Counted from the stretch's first letter, positions 48,301 through 60,301 are shown. The stretch is DNA of 64,000 nt from Phlebiopsis flavidoalba (GCA_035772785.1 JAOCPU010000003.1:248001-312000); one strand, 5' to 3'. Notes: a model not told the origin generated them from the sequence alone. Numbers and translations: made by a program.

Positions 48301-49716
48301 GATTCAGTAACGCCGTGCCACTAGATGCCCGAACTTACCATGTGGGCCTTCATAGCATCTTCGCGTTGTTTCCATTTTCCCATTTGACCTCCCATATATG
48401 CCATTATTTCGGGTCCATCTCCACCGTACGTGGGCCGGAATGTGGGTGTAGGGTTGGCGGTGAGCGTGGCCCGTCCCTAGCAATCTTCGTGTCATGGTGG
48501 CTTCGATAGTCCGACCCTATAGGGCTCATCTCACCTTCGGTGCTTGGGACAAAGATTCCAAAGTGCTCTACCGTACCAAACGCTTGTACAATTTCATGAA
48601 GCGTCTAGTCCAGATGTTGTCAGCAAGTAACGCGAAAGCGACCACATAAGACGCGCTCACCTCTCCATCGAATTTTAACGGTGACAGACACAAACCAGTG
48701 CCACTTAAAGGATTGGTAACGTCATCAACGCCGTCGAAGGCTTGGCTGTCGTGCTTGACCTCGAAGTTGATGGCGTCTGAGTTATAGGCGACTGCGCAAT
48801 ACCTGAGAGGACCTCTTTAGATGCTGTACACATTTTTTCAGAAGAATAAATGTTTTACTTGTTATTGATTGGCTTGTGCAGTCTCATGGCAGTAGGCAGC
48901 CCCAATGCTATCCGGCTGTATGTTGCTGACTTCGAAGGGTTCCAAGCCAGAGTTAGGGTATGCCGGAGTCGAGGGTGCCCTATGATGACATGTAAGTTGG
49001 ATGTATGCGCACATGTGTAAGTAATCGCGACGAAGACCGACCTGTAAGACATAAGTAATGTACGAAAGGCACGAGCCATTTCGAATCGCAGATATCTTCC
49101 CAGGAACTGGCGCTGCGGCGTGGTTTGGAGGATCTCTAGCATAACGCCCAGCGGAAGGGGCGTTCTATGTAATGCATCAGATGGCAGCAACTATGTGGCC
49201 GTTGATCACGGTGGATAAATGCCGTTGCCTCGCACTGTGCAAAGGCGCAGACGCCTCCTTTAGAGTCGCGCACAACCTTCACAACTCTTGATCTCGGGAT
49301 ATTCGAGAGAGATGGTCGGTAAGCAATCGTGATAGCTCACTAAGATCCATGGTGGAAGGAAGGCTGCGGGAGATGCATCGATGAGCAGTCAGATCGAGCG
49401 TGAATAAAGGCGCATATACATGCCTTCCAAACAAAGATGCTGCTGTCGTGAGATGTCTTGTCAGGCTTTGTGGCGTAGTGATAGTGGCGGCGGTGGTGTA
49501 TTCTCATGATCCATTTTGAGAGCCGGGGCTGTGTGAGATAGGACTAGCTGTGGACGAAAGGAGCCTCTGAGTGGGGGGAGACGACGGCGGCGACAGCGCC
49601 TTGAGGGTGTCGTATCGGGTAGCCCCACGCACGATCTCGAGATGCATGCTTTGGAGGCATGATAGATTGATTATGGCTGGATGAAACAAGTGATGGTGAA
49701 AGAAGAGATTAGACAA
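45350..49716 (-). CDS. RRM-type RNA-binding protein with long low-complexity Pro/Tyr/Gly-rich region
   Basis: N-terminal fragments (49190-48500) include LGVMLEILQTTPQRQFLGRY, YLRFEMARAFRTLLMSY, FEVKHDSQAFDGVDDVTN and a GTVEHFGIFVPSTEGE block that looks like the end of an RRM (48560-48510). A long clean stretch (48164-47271) gives MGPNDYQRFGPPNFGPPM, CHGPCELCRPATTAYNAI and an acidic/Ser-rich linker, then in the next frame PFSVFAGTLDTAGPNPWD-like bases, and VREVFGKYGEIEDIQLVK, an RRM with RNP2. The following exon carries an RNP1 equivalent (SGFAFVRYTNTD by frame joining, about 47215-47180) and RPIRVKLREINISRG. The C-terminal part (46840-45750) is rich in Pro, Tyr, Gly and Met (YMGYHQPPPMGYQ, HMYQY, GTYPYVYPPPMGPSAAQQS). 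Role in mRNA metabolism is likely. Start and stop are approximate. Confidence 0.65.
45741..45758. repeat. Poly-T tract of 18 (first of a pair)
   Basis: Eighteen T residues, which are A on the coding strand of the RRM gene, near its 3' end. Confidence 0.8.
45791..45807. repeat. Poly-T tract of 17 (second of a pair)
   Basis: Seventeen T residues, 32 bp from the first tract. The two flank a non-repetitive segment. Confidence 0.8.
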
Positions 49717-50560
49717 TAATATGAATGTAAAAATCAGCTGTGAGGGGCGTATGGGCTAGTGGCTAACTATGGTGAACAGCTGGAGTGATGGAGGTAGAGG
49801 ACGAAGTCTGAAGCAGAGCGCCGGGGCACACGACAGCGAGCGAAACCTATATACTTGACCTCGAATTCCTGGAGCGGCGTCGGTGTCCGCGTGGGCGGGA
49901 CGCCGATAACCACATGTTCTTTCTGTCGGCGAGGAGGTCTGGACACAAGCCGGTACGTCGAGCACTTTGCGCCGGCAGACCTGTCATGGACGTAGTCGGG
50001 AATGACAGCAGACTAACTGCAAGCATCTCTATCGCCCGGCATCGCCACAACGCAGTACTAACGGAGCCGAGCCGTCGTGCTTTCCTCCCGCGCGCCCGCT
50101 TAGACAGTCGCAGCTGTTGAGTTTGAAAACCGCTCGCGTGAGCACAACCAGGATACTACGGGGGGGCGTGTGGACATACCTGATGTAGGGGCAAATGAAT
50201 GGAGGCGATGAGACTGCAGGTAGAGACTGCCTTTCTTGGGAAGGAGCTTCCCTGGTTGCCACGAAGCTGCCAACTCCGGAGCGCTTCCGAGCCGGCGCGT
50301 AATGACCTAAAGATGAGCTTTCAGCAACAGATCGGGGCCGGCGCAGGTTGTCGCGGGGCTAATTCAATGAATAGAATAACAACAAGCAACTGCGCCATAC
50401 TAGGCAGTATAAGCTTTTGACCCGGAAAGCCCGTCGCAAATTGTCAAGCGTAACCCATGCGCGAGCTAGTTGTTGGACCAGCAACAAGAGCCCGTAGGAT
50501 ATTGTTCACAAGTCCGGTCTTGAAAGCATATTACGTCTCTGAAACTATGAGCGAAATGTT
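49717..50560. other. Region upstream of the RRM gene, no assignable gene
   Basis: Probable promoter and 5' UTR of the minus-strand RRM gene. Some short frames (for example a minus-strand run ILPSMAQLLVVILFIELAP near 50415-50350) may be exons of the small minus-strand gene starting near 50695. No family is visible. Confidence 0.35.
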
Positions 50561-50695
50561 CTAGAAGAGCATAGCAGTGGGAGTATGGCGTACGTTACAC
50601 ACCTCTATCAAATCCGCTAGTGTTGCGGGCCGTGGTGAAGATCGCAATCTGGCGCGAGCTGCATTCCGCGAAGGTTGAGATGGCTCTTGGCTCAT
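50350..50695 (-). CDS. Hypothetical small minus-strand protein upstream of RPB6
   Basis: The start at 50695 reads MSQEPSQPSRNAARARLRSS, then PRPATLADLIEV, followed by a plausible short intron (GTGTGTAACG to TTCTAG, about 50608-50563) and continuing NISLIVSE. A hydrophobic segment appears near 50400. It faces away from RPB6, which would give a shared promoter at about 50700-51230. Not recognised. Confidence 0.3.
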
Positions 50696-51235
50696 TGTGC
50701 TTCTCACTGGGCGATCCACAGAGGTCATATCACAGCCCTGGCGCGCGTATCTTGAGGTAGATTCGTCACTGACACCCGTATAAGTAGGCTGTTCGAGCAC
50801 AAGGAGTAAGTACCGATGCCCTCTCCCGCCCCCCCCCCACCCCCACCAGCCCCCCCTGGACCCCACCTACCCACCCCGTCAAAGTCATCCTGCTGAAGAG
50901 GGAGTTGCGCAGATTCAGATTCAAGAGCATTGCCAGATGTCGAAAATCACGGATATAGGATGACGTTCGTCCAACTTGTTGACCTCGACCAAAGACCCGG
51001 ATTTAGAAGCGAAGCTGGGCGCCACAAAACGCCCTCCCTCAAAATGGGCTCCGGCAGTCTCCGTGATGGCAAACGAGGCGCCCGAGATCCTTCGAGCAGG
51101 CGCCCGCATTTCTGAGGGTTCCTGTTGTCTGTGTCTTCGCCGCCGCCTCGACCAACCTTCGACATTCCCTCACCGCAGTCCCTTCGGCCAGCTCGCTCTC
51201 TTGTACTAATATAATACACACCTTAACTCTCCAAA

Positions 51236-51980
51236 ATGTCTGACGATGGCTATGGCGGCGGTGCGGGCGACCGACTACGACTACGACGCACGGCCCAGGG
51301 TGAGTACACGTCCTCTCCTAGTACTGTGGCGTGAGGAACGCTAACATGTCTTCAGCTTTGCTGAGGGGGAGGCCGTTTTGTACGTTCTCTCTTCATATAC
51401 CAACAACATTCTCCCCAACCAACTGTGACACCTCTTGGTGGCGCTGTCGCGTCTTAGGATGACAAACTACGACCTCCTTGCGCAGGACAACCCCGAGGGC
51501 GAGGGCACCGTAAACAAAATGGCGAGCAGAACTTTGAAAACGCAAATGGCGAAAATGCAGGAAGGAGATCTCGCCCAATGGCGGGGCTGTGCAGCCGAAA
51601 TCCGGCGAGGCGGCTGCAAGCTCAGCGTGGAGCGGGGCCTGACGGCGAGAGACAACCGAATCAGGTCCGGGTCACACTAACTACACCATACCTGACCAAG
51701 TATGAACGAGCCGGGGAAGAGTATTGGGTACGAGGGGCGTTGCAAATTAGGTGCGCTTGAGACATCTTTGTGGCCTCTGTGTCCAAACTCATTGTGTTTA
51801 AAACCCAGTATGAACGCGCGCCAGTACTCGTACCACTAGACAGGAGACCCGACCGACGCCAATGTGCAAATTGCCATCTAAGGAGCTCTCACAGCGCAAA
51901 ATTCCACTCATCATCCGACGCTACCTCCCAGATGGCAGTTTCGAGGACTGGAGTGTCTCGGAGAGCTCATCACGGATTGA
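51236..51980 (+). CDS. RPB6: RNA polymerase I/II/III shared subunit RPB6 (RPABC2)
   Basis: RPB6 is a small essential subunit common to the three nuclear RNA polymerases that stabilises the clamp. The start at 51236 reads MSDDGYGGG and leads through small acidic exons split by introns (donor GTGAGT at 51300). The conserved core reads [11 protein letters not shown] (51680-51715), then RGALQI, an intron of about 60 bp, [10 protein letters not shown] as split fragments (51808-51845), a damaged QIAMKEL block, and a clean [20 protein letters not shown] (51897-51955). After one extra base the protein ends VSELITD with a stop at 51978-51980, matching the family's C-terminus. The length of roughly 150 residues fits. 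Confidence 0.88.
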
Positions 51981-52215
51981 GGATTCGTCTCGCGAGGTGC
52001 TCAAGGTGGACCAGTTATATACCTTCAACACATTTGTTTTTACTCTACATAGCGTCCAATGCTACTGACTCACGAATCCATCTGACCGAAACAATACTCT
52101 TACATATGCCCACCGCCCCTCGCGAATGGGAACTGGTTTACACCATTTCCCCCGCGGGTGAACTCTCTAGTTTGAAAACTGCATTCTCTTGATCATTGGT
52201 CCTTTTCGACTTCCC
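51981..52215. other. RPB6 3' flank
   Basis: T/C-rich sequence after RPB6; it probably holds the RPB6 3' UTR. No gene recognised. Confidence 0.4.
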
Positions 52216-52219
52216 TCAC

Positions 52220-53700
52220 TCCAGATATCCTCTCTTCGGACCCCTCCCTCGCCATCGGCATAACCATGGCAAAGGTCTTCGTCAATGATTCCGATGGAAC
52301 TCTTCGGCGCATTATGCGTCGGGTCCGTAAAAGCTAGGTTGTCCGGTAAGCCAGACGAACTCGACCCGATAGGGGATGCATGATTGAGGCATGCGGAGGT
52401 TGAGGCAAAAATCGATTCATGAGGATTGAAGGCTATTCATTGACACATTCAATGGTTGTACAGTGACTGCAGGACGTCACAAGCGTTCGCCTTACCAGCA
52501 CGCTGACCAGGGGCGTCAGAAGCAACATGTCTAAAGACGTCGCAGTCAGTATTGTGCAACGAGTATATGTGAAGATAAAACAAGCAGTCATCACTTCTTT
52601 ATTTGTGATCATTTCCCGCTGCGTTCATCGCCAGTAGGCCACTAAAGGGGGCCTAAACTTGACAAACCATGATAGAAGAAAATATACATACAGGAAATAC
52701 TATGTACTGTCTCGAAGGAGACAGTGAGATACAGGAAGCCGGATGTTGTTCTTTATTCCTTCGCGCCATTGTCGAAACGTTTCTCTTCCAAGCATGCACG
52801 AGTACGATAATATCGACCAGGACTTGAGTGCTACGCGTGGAGAACAAGACTAGAGCATAGCTCGTGTAAGGCAGCGATGACGGTAATATGCAATAGAACC
52901 TTACGACTGTAATACAATCAGTCAGCACTCTTCAAACATCCCCCTAGCTCGAGGAATATGAAAACGCACACTATAGCATACTTTGGCAGGTGATAGAGCT
53001 GTGAGCTCGCTATCACAGAAGAGAGCGGCACCTATGGAGACGTAGTCGGATTCGGTCCATACTCCACTCATACTATAGCAAAAAACTCACTTCACATCAA
53101 ACAGGAACGAGGACCTCGTGATGTTTTATAACTCACCATGCTTGTGAACAAAGGCACACAGCCCTAAAGCGAGAACAAGAGAAGCCCAAGCGTAGCTTCG
53201 ACCCCCTAGAGCAAACACTCGCAGGGCGTAAAAAACGCTAAACGCAACTTAGTCCTCGTAGTGGCCAACACCAACGGAGTTCCTTCCGCATACCTGCTGC
53301 TTGGGTGAAATGAGAAGCCTTCCAACACCTCGCTGGTGCCGGTGATGTCTAGGGGTCTACAACTTTGATTATGCAATCAGTGGCGCGAATCGCCATGACT
53401 TTCAGTGGTAAATATAAGGTGCGTATATCTGCACAAAACAAGCATCAATAATACATAGTAGCAGCAAGAAGAAAAGTGTGAAGTTTTAACACCTTTTGCG
53501 AAGGTTGCATAAACCGTTGGACAGTGCAGTGGCGAGCATGACCCAACGCACGCTGATTATAAGAATCGAGGTCGCGCTGATTTTCCTCGCCCAAATAGCA
53601 CTTGCAGGACTTCTCGAAAGTGATGAGATACTCATAGACGGGTAAGGCTATCACAGGAAACGGCGATGAGCAACATCATCCACTTATATGGCGCTGATAG
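52220..53700 (-). CDS. DUF6533-like multi-pass (7TM-type) fungal membrane protein
   Basis: Large basidiomycete families of 7-TM proteins begin with a DUF6533 domain. Here the N-terminal fragment reads VIALPVYEYLITFEK (53655-53610), then in a shifted frame ISATSILIISVRWVMLATAL (53590-53525). This matches the LxxYDYxLTFxxEVxxxW..K.S....LFL..RY pattern. Next comes FYALRVFALGGRSYAWASLV-like sequence (53235-53170) with LALGLCAFVHKHG, the second half of the signature. Further TM-like segments are CITVVRFYCILP and STQVLVDIIVLVHAWKRN (52925-52780). Downstream to about 52220 are polar tail fragments (HESIFASTSACLNHASP). Members are thought to be receptor- or transporter-like, but no function is established. 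Confidence 0.5.
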
Positions 53701-54300
53701 CCCGAGAAGTCAACGGTACAGACCTGCGAATGCTACGGTCAGGTATTCGTTGCCCACACTGGACCAATAAATCAGCATACGGTCGCACAAAATACCGTAA
53801 TATAGTCACGCACATTTGCGACGGCGACTGAGCCAGAATTGTGGTGATAGACACCATATTGCAGACCCACTGAATGAAGTGGGCTCGCCCGGCAGCGACG
53901 AATGCTTCGATCCGCGTATTACTAGCAATCTTGTTTTCCGGATTTCTAATGTCCATCTTTGATAAGCTGACAGGTCTGGGATACAGAGCTCCACCTATAT
54001 AGAGTTTGCGGTAGAGTACTGTGCGGGAACACAGGTATAAGTGACACAAATTTCCGAACCCGGTAGACATATTAAAGCCACATACCGCCTAAAAATGATC
54101 TTCGCTCTAGTACCTCTGGCAGCTTGGTCTGGCATTAAAATGTCGGGATGAGCTCGAGAAATCCGGCACACAATGTTATTTGGACAATGTAATCAATTCT
54201 AGCGTACCATGCGAGAAGGTCGATTAGGGTGAACTATGGTTGTGAACGCGTTTGAGTATATATAACACAGATCCAAACAAGGCACTAGGATGTGATGATT
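53701..54300. other. Spacer between DUF6533-like and sirtuin genes
   Basis: About 0.6 kb that should contain the promoter of the minus-strand DUF6533-like gene and the 3' UTR of the sirtuin. A minus-strand frame at 54070-53684 has no family features. Confidence 0.35.
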
Positions 54301-54305
54301 GAATA

Positions 54306-56104
54306 TCAGACTTTGCTCCCAAAAGCATCTTTTCCAGGTACAATGACTGCGACCTTGGACCTTGCCGCTCTTTGAGTGGGCTTCGAACGGGATATTGATC
54401 GAGTCTTCTGAGGCGGCAACTTGCCCGTTCGACTCTTCGGTCGCGCTCTCTCCTTCTCCCCACTTCGAGCTGCCTGTGGCGCCGCGTGAAAGACATCGCC
54501 ACTGACAGGTTTTGCGGTCGACTTGCTGTTTAGTCGTGTTGCCGAACAACATGCCTGGCAAAAGGTCATCACTGCTGTTGTCCTCCTCGACATGAGCGCG
54601 AAGATGGAGCCCCGTTTCTTGGAGGGGTTGCTTTCGTCCTCGCTATCTGAGTAGTGACAGATGGCGGTACGTCGTTTGCTCGTCGGTGAAGCGGGAGGAG
54701 ACGGAGGCAGAGGAATGGAAAGCGCGAGGGCGAGGTGGTCAGGGGGCCTATGTTCTCCTTCCGCTTTCCCCTTGCCCTTCTCTCTGACGATGCCGTTCAA
54801 CTCCTTCATGACTTTAAGTCCTCCCCCTCCCGAGCCCGACGCAACTGCATTCAACTTCTGTTGCACCTCCCAGTCGCCTGGCACCAATCTTCTTCCAATC
54901 CTCCAGCACCTTCTCCACCCAAACACATCTGACTCACTCTCGACCCAGTAGTCGATGATACCTTCCCACTCGGGCACCCGGTGGAGTCTTGTTCACGAAG
55001 ATGACCTTCCCCCGCATGACTCTTTGCACTTGTCTTTCCCGCCGGCGTCCTGTTCGGGACGGCCGTACTCACGCCAGACGGAGCGGTCTCGTGCACAGCC
55101 CGAGCAAAACTCCTTCACGAGCTTCTTAAAGCCGCCGGGACTTTGAGCGAGAGGTACCCCGCTTGGGGGGTACCCATGATGATCAACATGTCGGGGCGGC
55201 GTGAAAGATCGGAGGTCTGAATGGTCCCTATGTCGTCACCGAGTGGATGGGGGGCTCGTCGTATAAAACGATTGCCGGACGAAGTGTGCCAACCTTGATA
55301 GCGCGGGCTAGGCGGGCCTCCCTCGCTTTCGCTGCCGAATTCAAAAGTACGTCCGTAAGCAACACAGCAAGAGGCAGTACAGGGACCGGCGGGTTCTATG
55401 GCCACTTACAACGCGAAAGGCACTCGGGGCAGTCCGGAGCCACACCGAGGTCGAAGCTTGTGAGATGCTCGGAATTCAGCTGCAGGGGAATTCTGCCGAA
55501 CAGAATGTGCAGCGGACGCGGTGAATGTCTCCGTGTAGTTGAATGTTCCGGACGGTGTTGGCCCGTAGCCGGACCCCCTTTCCTTTCTTTGTCCGCCTTA
55601 GCCTGCTCACTGCCAACTTCCAACAAGACCAGCTTGCTCCTCGAGGCCATCGATGTTTTGAGTATACGAACGCAGGAGCTTCCGCTTCGCGTCTAGGTCT
55701 TCAGGAATCTATGCGTCGGAGATGGCGAAGCGCGGTCGATAGATTGTTTGAGTTGAGAGATAAACGTGTAAAACACGGCGGTCGACTTTGGTATCGCGAA
55801 AAAGCGAGGCGTCGAACAGGTCGCGCCCCTTGAGAACGACGTCCGGATGTTGCTGTTTGACGAGCCCGCATATAGTCCGTCGGAGGAGCGGAAATCCTGC
55901 GCAAGGAGATGAGCGAAATTTGTAACACGCGTCTCTTGATACTACTCACAGGAATACCGCACGAGCAGGAAATTCCTGGCGCCTGTGACGACGACAATCT
56001 TCTTACATTTCGCCACAGAGAGTGAGATATTTGTCAGCAGAGCGCGTCGCGTCGAGGGTTCGCCCTGCCCTGCAAGTTTGTCGAAGCTCAAGGCCCACAG
56101 TCAT
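54306..56104 (-). CDS. NAD-dependent protein deacetylase, Sir2 family (Hst3/Hst4-like)
   Basis: Hst3/Hst4-type sirtuins remove acetyl groups from histone H3 K56 and protect genome stability. The start at 56104 reads MTVGLELRQTCRAGR. KIVVVTGA..FL and GISCSCGIP(DFRS) follow (about 56000-55940), which is the GAGIS NAD-binding motif with an indel. Then RDLFDASLFRD-like fragments, FLKTLDAKRKLL-like bases and YTQNIDGLE-type sequence (55700-55640) lead to QLNSEHLTSFDLGVAPDCPE (55495-55435), part of the Cys4 zinc module. PHPLGDDIGTIQTSDLSRRP and DMLIIMGT follow (55240-55170), then a short inverted-repeat insertion and SLKVP with FKKLVKEFAR-equivalent bases. EWEGIIDYWVE is near 54975. The C-terminal tail (54900-54310) is Ser/Lys/Arg-rich with likely nuclear-localisation character. 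The start choice is approximate. Confidence 0.78.
55153..55174. repeat. Small inverted repeat (8-bp arms, 6-nt loop) inside the sirtuin gene
   Basis: GGTACCCC, six bases, GGGGTACC. About 16 of these bases look extra relative to the conserved MGTSLKV coding sequence. Confidence 0.7.
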
Positions 56105-56309
56105 GGTAGAGTGAAAACGTGGCGTGTTGACCAGTGCGCGGCCGTGCTTTGAACGCCGGTGGTGGCCTGGTGGACGAGAGAGAGAAAGTTAGGCGGGGCG
56201 TTCAGCGCCAAATCGAACATGACCCCCTGAGAGCGCCTACACGTCGCGACGCGAGCACACATGATGGTCAACGAATCACATCGGGACGCCCAGCGAGGCC
56301 AAGGGTCAT

Positions 56310-58180
56310 TTCGATTTAGGGCATACAAATACAGAGGACTGCTGAGGATAGCCCCAGAACGATATCGCTATCAAAACATACGCTGCCAACAATAGAGTGC
56401 CGTTTTAACCAATGACTGCGACCATCCTCCACGGAAAACTTTACAACTACCCAAAAACTGACATGAAAAAAGACACTGAGGTATTCGTTAAGTTACGGTG
56501 GGAGGTTTGAAGCAAGGATACACGTACAAGAGTTTCCAACGGGTCGAATATCAAGGATAAAGGCTTCCCGATCCCCCACGCGACGAGCACCAACACAGGG
56601 ATGACGAAGAGCGCGATTTGCACGCAGCTGCCAATCGCGATAGTTAAGGCTGTACGATGGTTAGCCAGAGGTTCATATGAAAGGATACAAGAAGGCTGAC
56701 CGTCCGAGTTCGAATCTACCCCTTGGCGGCCACGACTACGTAGTCGGCGGTCGCGTGCTCAGATCGGCGTTGCTGACGATGGGTAATGACGATAAGAGTC
56801 AACCACAGGTCTCTTTGGAAACGTTTGAGTAGTGCTCGACAATCGCGTCCAAAGACTGTATCGTGAACCAGGTGTTCGGCCGTGAAATAGGCCAAGATCG
56901 TACATAAGGCTAGGGTGCCGAATGCAACTGTACGTTTCATGCTTGGGCATGTGAGGAAAAACCTGGCGTATTCATCTCGTCGTCTTCCGGCATGTGAGGC
57001 CTATCGGCGAAGTAATCGTGACGTGTGTCAGTTGGAAGTGAATCTTCTTTGTTGACCACGGTAGCGCATTCGCATTTATGATCACTGTACATCTTCAGCG
57101 GGAGAAGATATCTTTATGGGAGAAGAATTGAAATGCGACCTAGATTACATGGTAAGCTGTCGATTAGCATAGTACATATGACCCGTGTCAGGACAGAATG
57201 AACGTACGTATGCGGCGTAACTGTCGATACAACCATCAGCTCAATGATACGGAAGCAACCACGATGGACACTTAAATAAGTATCAAGACGATCGCCGCGG
57301 CACGGCTCGTCTGCAGGATCGAGCTGGGGTCGTCACGCAGACGACTTTCGGCGTAGCTCGACTGGATATTGTCCAGCACACAACGACCAAATATCATGGA
57401 CCGAGTGACTATCACAAAAGCGGTAGGCACAAGGATGGAGATGACTGCGACGAGCATTAGCGTCGAGTTCACCTGAGTTTTTGTTCAGGTGCAGCCTGGA
57501 AGCGTTGGTGGTGGAAGCGGAATCCGCCGACTAAACGGACCTGTGAGGGTGATGAAGGGAATAACATGAGAATATACGTACCGACGAAGCTCATGCCGAG
57601 AACCAGAAGTAGGTTGCTCAACAGTCCTCCAAGCAATGTGCTTTGGACCAAAGCTATGTCGCACTGTCAAATGTGTGCGTCAGGTACTGCGCGAAGAGGA
57701 CCTGCTACGGAAGAAACTTACATCGCGCAAGCCAATAGCGGCCACGATGAGCTCCACGACGTTGCCCATAACTTTGCGTTGACCAGGCCTCCGATAGTGT
57801 CGTTCGTCTTGAACGCTGACCTGCTCTGTGGCGAAGCCGAGCAGACCGGCCAAGGGAATGATTCCGAGTGCACTGAAGACAAACAGCGCGACAATCCTGG
57901 TGATGGAGGTCGACGGTGTGTAGTGCAGTGCAAAGGAGAGCGGTATGAAGACTAGGAGGATGTTGATCCAAGAGTACATGGCCAGAAGCCCGGAGCGAGG
58001 TCATCAGTAACTGGGCGTGATGTTCGCGCCACTAGTCGTATCTTGGTAGGTATCGCCCCTCACCGCACCTGGGTTGTGTCTCTGAGACAGAGCTGGCTGC
58101 CCTAAGATGGGGAAATCAATATCGACATATAGACGACGGCCCTCATGCAACGACTTACATTTCGACATCGCGTCCATGCA
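56310..58180 (-). CDS. VCX1: Vacuolar Ca2+/H+ exchanger (CAX family, Vcx1-like)
   Basis: Vcx1 moves cytosolic Ca2+ into the vacuole in exchange for protons. Fragments run in order on the minus strand: MYSWINILLVFIPLSFALHY (57979-57920), TRIVALFVFSALGIIPLAGL with LGFATEQV, then the first CAX signature GNVVELIVAAIGL (57765-57730). VQSTLLGGLLSNLLLVLGMS (57650-57590), FRFHHQRFQAA and NSTLMLVAVISILVPTAFVI (57470-57415) follow. A later exon gives TLALCTILAYFTAEHLVHD (56915-56860) and a second signature equivalent, EHATADYVVVAAKG. Then ALTIAIGSCVQIALFVIPVL, VLVAWGIGKPLSLIFDPLET (56655-56535) with a GTACGTG donor, and the last exon ends near VEDGRSHWLK and VLIAISFWGYP-like bases (56430-56340). About 11 TM segments are expected. 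The N-terminal exons upstream of 57980 are unclear. Confidence 0.8.
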
Positions 58181-58605
58181 CCCCCCTATCGCAGTATTCA
58201 CTCAGCGTAGAATGTCCTTGGTATTGATTTCTACAAGATGGGGGTTCGTCAAAAAGGCTCTTCAAGCTCGGAACCGGGAACTGGCTGGGGCAAGGGCATG
58301 GTTTCCACAGTCAGGGGTAGTGCTACGACAGAGTTCGTGCACCATTCAATGTCAAGAGCGATGGGACGCAGGAAGCACCCCACATGCGCAGTCGCATTCC
58401 TTATATGCGGCGCGCACGGTATCTCTCTGTTTATCTTGGAATGGGCACTCGGCGTGCTTGTGCGTCTTGGCGAATCCACTTGAAGCACCCGATCTAAGCG
58501 GGACAATACGCACATTACTATCCAAAAGCCTAGAGTCCGATGAAATAGAGTACAGACGGAGCATCCTGAGTCAAGCCGACTTACATACATGCAAGTCCTC
58601 GCCAC
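58181..58605. other. Spacer between VCX1 and ISC1
   Basis: Contains short frames on both strands, including a minus-strand run with AECPFQDKQRDTVRAAYKEC, and may include 5' exons of VCX1. No separate family recognised. Confidence 0.35.
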
Positions 58606-60301
58606 CTATCGCGCCGACGATCGAAAAGGTACAGCACCGCCTCCGCCGCCCTGTCTGTCATCAGACTCGCACCTGTAGATCTCCAGTTCCTCAATCACGT
58701 TCGTGAGCGCGTTGACCTCCCAACGGCCGTAGACGAATCCAATGTAGAGCATTGTCGTGGCCAGCCAAGACAGGAAAAGATAGTCAGAATGATGTATATG
58801 GGGTTGATCCATGCACTTGGGAGCCACGGAGAGCTGATGATGGCGACCAAGAGAAGGCCGATGCAGACGACAAAGACACTGAGGTGATAACGAGCACGAG
58901 CATTGGCATAGCGGTAGCGGGCCGTAAGTGGAGTGTAAGGTGGATGTGATGGATTCCGGGCGAAAGTGATGTTCGTGGTATAGGATTCGGATTTGACACG
59001 GAAGGAAGGACGAATGATTCGTAGTTTGTGCTGCTTGTAGTAGCGGGTCCTCAGACGAGTTGGAAGGAGTCGCAGTCATGTTTGCAGGGGCAGGGATGTA
59101 AGTTTGGTCCGGATGCCGATTTTAACGTCAGCTCCGGATAGGGTGATCTCAAAAGTTGCCTCAAGGCCAAAGTGGTCGGAATAAGAGTAGGCCGTTCCCG
59201 GTACGGTCCTCTGTGAGCATTACCTTCGTGTCCACGCACTGTAATCGGTGTGCGCTCGTTGGCCGGGGGAGTGCTAGGTTCTCGGTAAACAGAACATAAT
59301 CCAACCTCTCGTGCCGGTGTTGTGAACTTGCCGCGCGTAGGTCTCCAAGGGCTTGCTGCTGCCGAGCGGGCGGTGGTAAGAGTTGATGGGAGAAGTCCGC
59401 CGTCACGCCGTACATGTGAATTGCGTCTGTCGGCGAATGGACACCGCGCCAGAGGGCGCCTCCCCCGAAACGGTGCCTGTGCGTAGTTGCCACCCACGCT
59501 TTCCTTGAGCAGCGCATGCTCGCGGATGATGGCCATGGGCGGCGCGGTGGGCACGCTGTTGAAGTCCCCCGCGGCAATGACGTACCGCCCGCCCTCGGCT
59601 GCTTGGCGGGCCAGCTTGGCAAACTCCCAAGCGTTGACGAGGCGGTGAGCTTTGAAATGGTCGGGGCCCCCTCGTCTCCGCCCATAGCAAATAGCTGTAA
59701 CACTTGGAGGTCAACTGACTATAACGGAGGATAGGAATGAAGACTTAACGTGAGTATTGATAATATTTGCGTCTGTCCGAGTGATGGGGTGGTGCGATGA
59801 GAACGCTGGCAGCAGCTTTACCGACAACCAGTGAGGGGGGGTCACCGGCCAGAACGTCAATCGGCGAAACCATTGGTGTTAGCTGAATATGGGTGGATTG
59901 GTAGCAGCCAAGATTGGGAAGCGCGAAAATATGACCAACCCGGCTCCCAGAGCACCACTGGAGGACAATCTCATTAGCTTTGACGGAAAGAGTAAAGGGC
60001 GGTCTTACCTGTAAAAGAACTTTTGAGTATGGAAGTTTCTTTGAGTACAGCTTCCCGCACATGTTCGTAGTCGGCGAATACCCAAAGCTCCTGGGAGCGT
60101 CACGATGTCATAGTCCGCGTCCGCGAGGGACCCTCGCAATGGCTTCGACGCGCTCTCGTCGTCGTCGCGATTTGGTTGGAAACATATTTCAGTCCCCTAC
60201 GGAGCAAGAGTGAGACAGAGGTATTGGGCGTAGATTCCAAGGCACCGTACGAACCAGCAATTGAGAGTGAAGACGCGGAGCCGGTCATTGGACTCGGACA
60301 T
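58606..60301 (-). CDS. ISC1: Inositol phosphosphingolipid phospholipase C (Isc1, neutral sphingomyelinase family)
   Basis: Isc1 hydrolyses inositol phosphosphingolipids to ceramide in ER and mitochondrial membranes, using an endonuclease/exonuclease/phosphatase-type Mg2+ active site. The start at 60301 reads MSESNDRLRVFTLNCW, then after a short intron GLKYVSNQIA. Later fragments are LADADYDIVTL-like bases, the VGKAAASVLIA block (59825-59790), MFAMGGDEG (59695-59670), and RYVIAAGDFNSVPTAPPM (about 59590-59540) with the catalytic GDFNS near 59555-59570. IIREHALLKES, DAIHMYGVTAD (59428-59395), RLDYVLF (59315-59290) and VDTKVMLTE follow. AYSYSDHFGLEATFEI (59190-59145) carries the catalytic SDH. 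C-terminal TM helices (PMLVLVITSV, then WLATTMLYIGFVYGRWEVNA) end with LTNVIEELEIYR. The stop is given at 58606, uncertain. Confidence 0.82.

Noticed and set aside
58606..59079. Considered a separate small membrane-protein gene starting at an ATG near 59079
   Set aside because: Its WLATTMLYIGFVYGRWEVNA segment is the C-terminal membrane domain of Isc1, continuous with the catalytic domain upstream.
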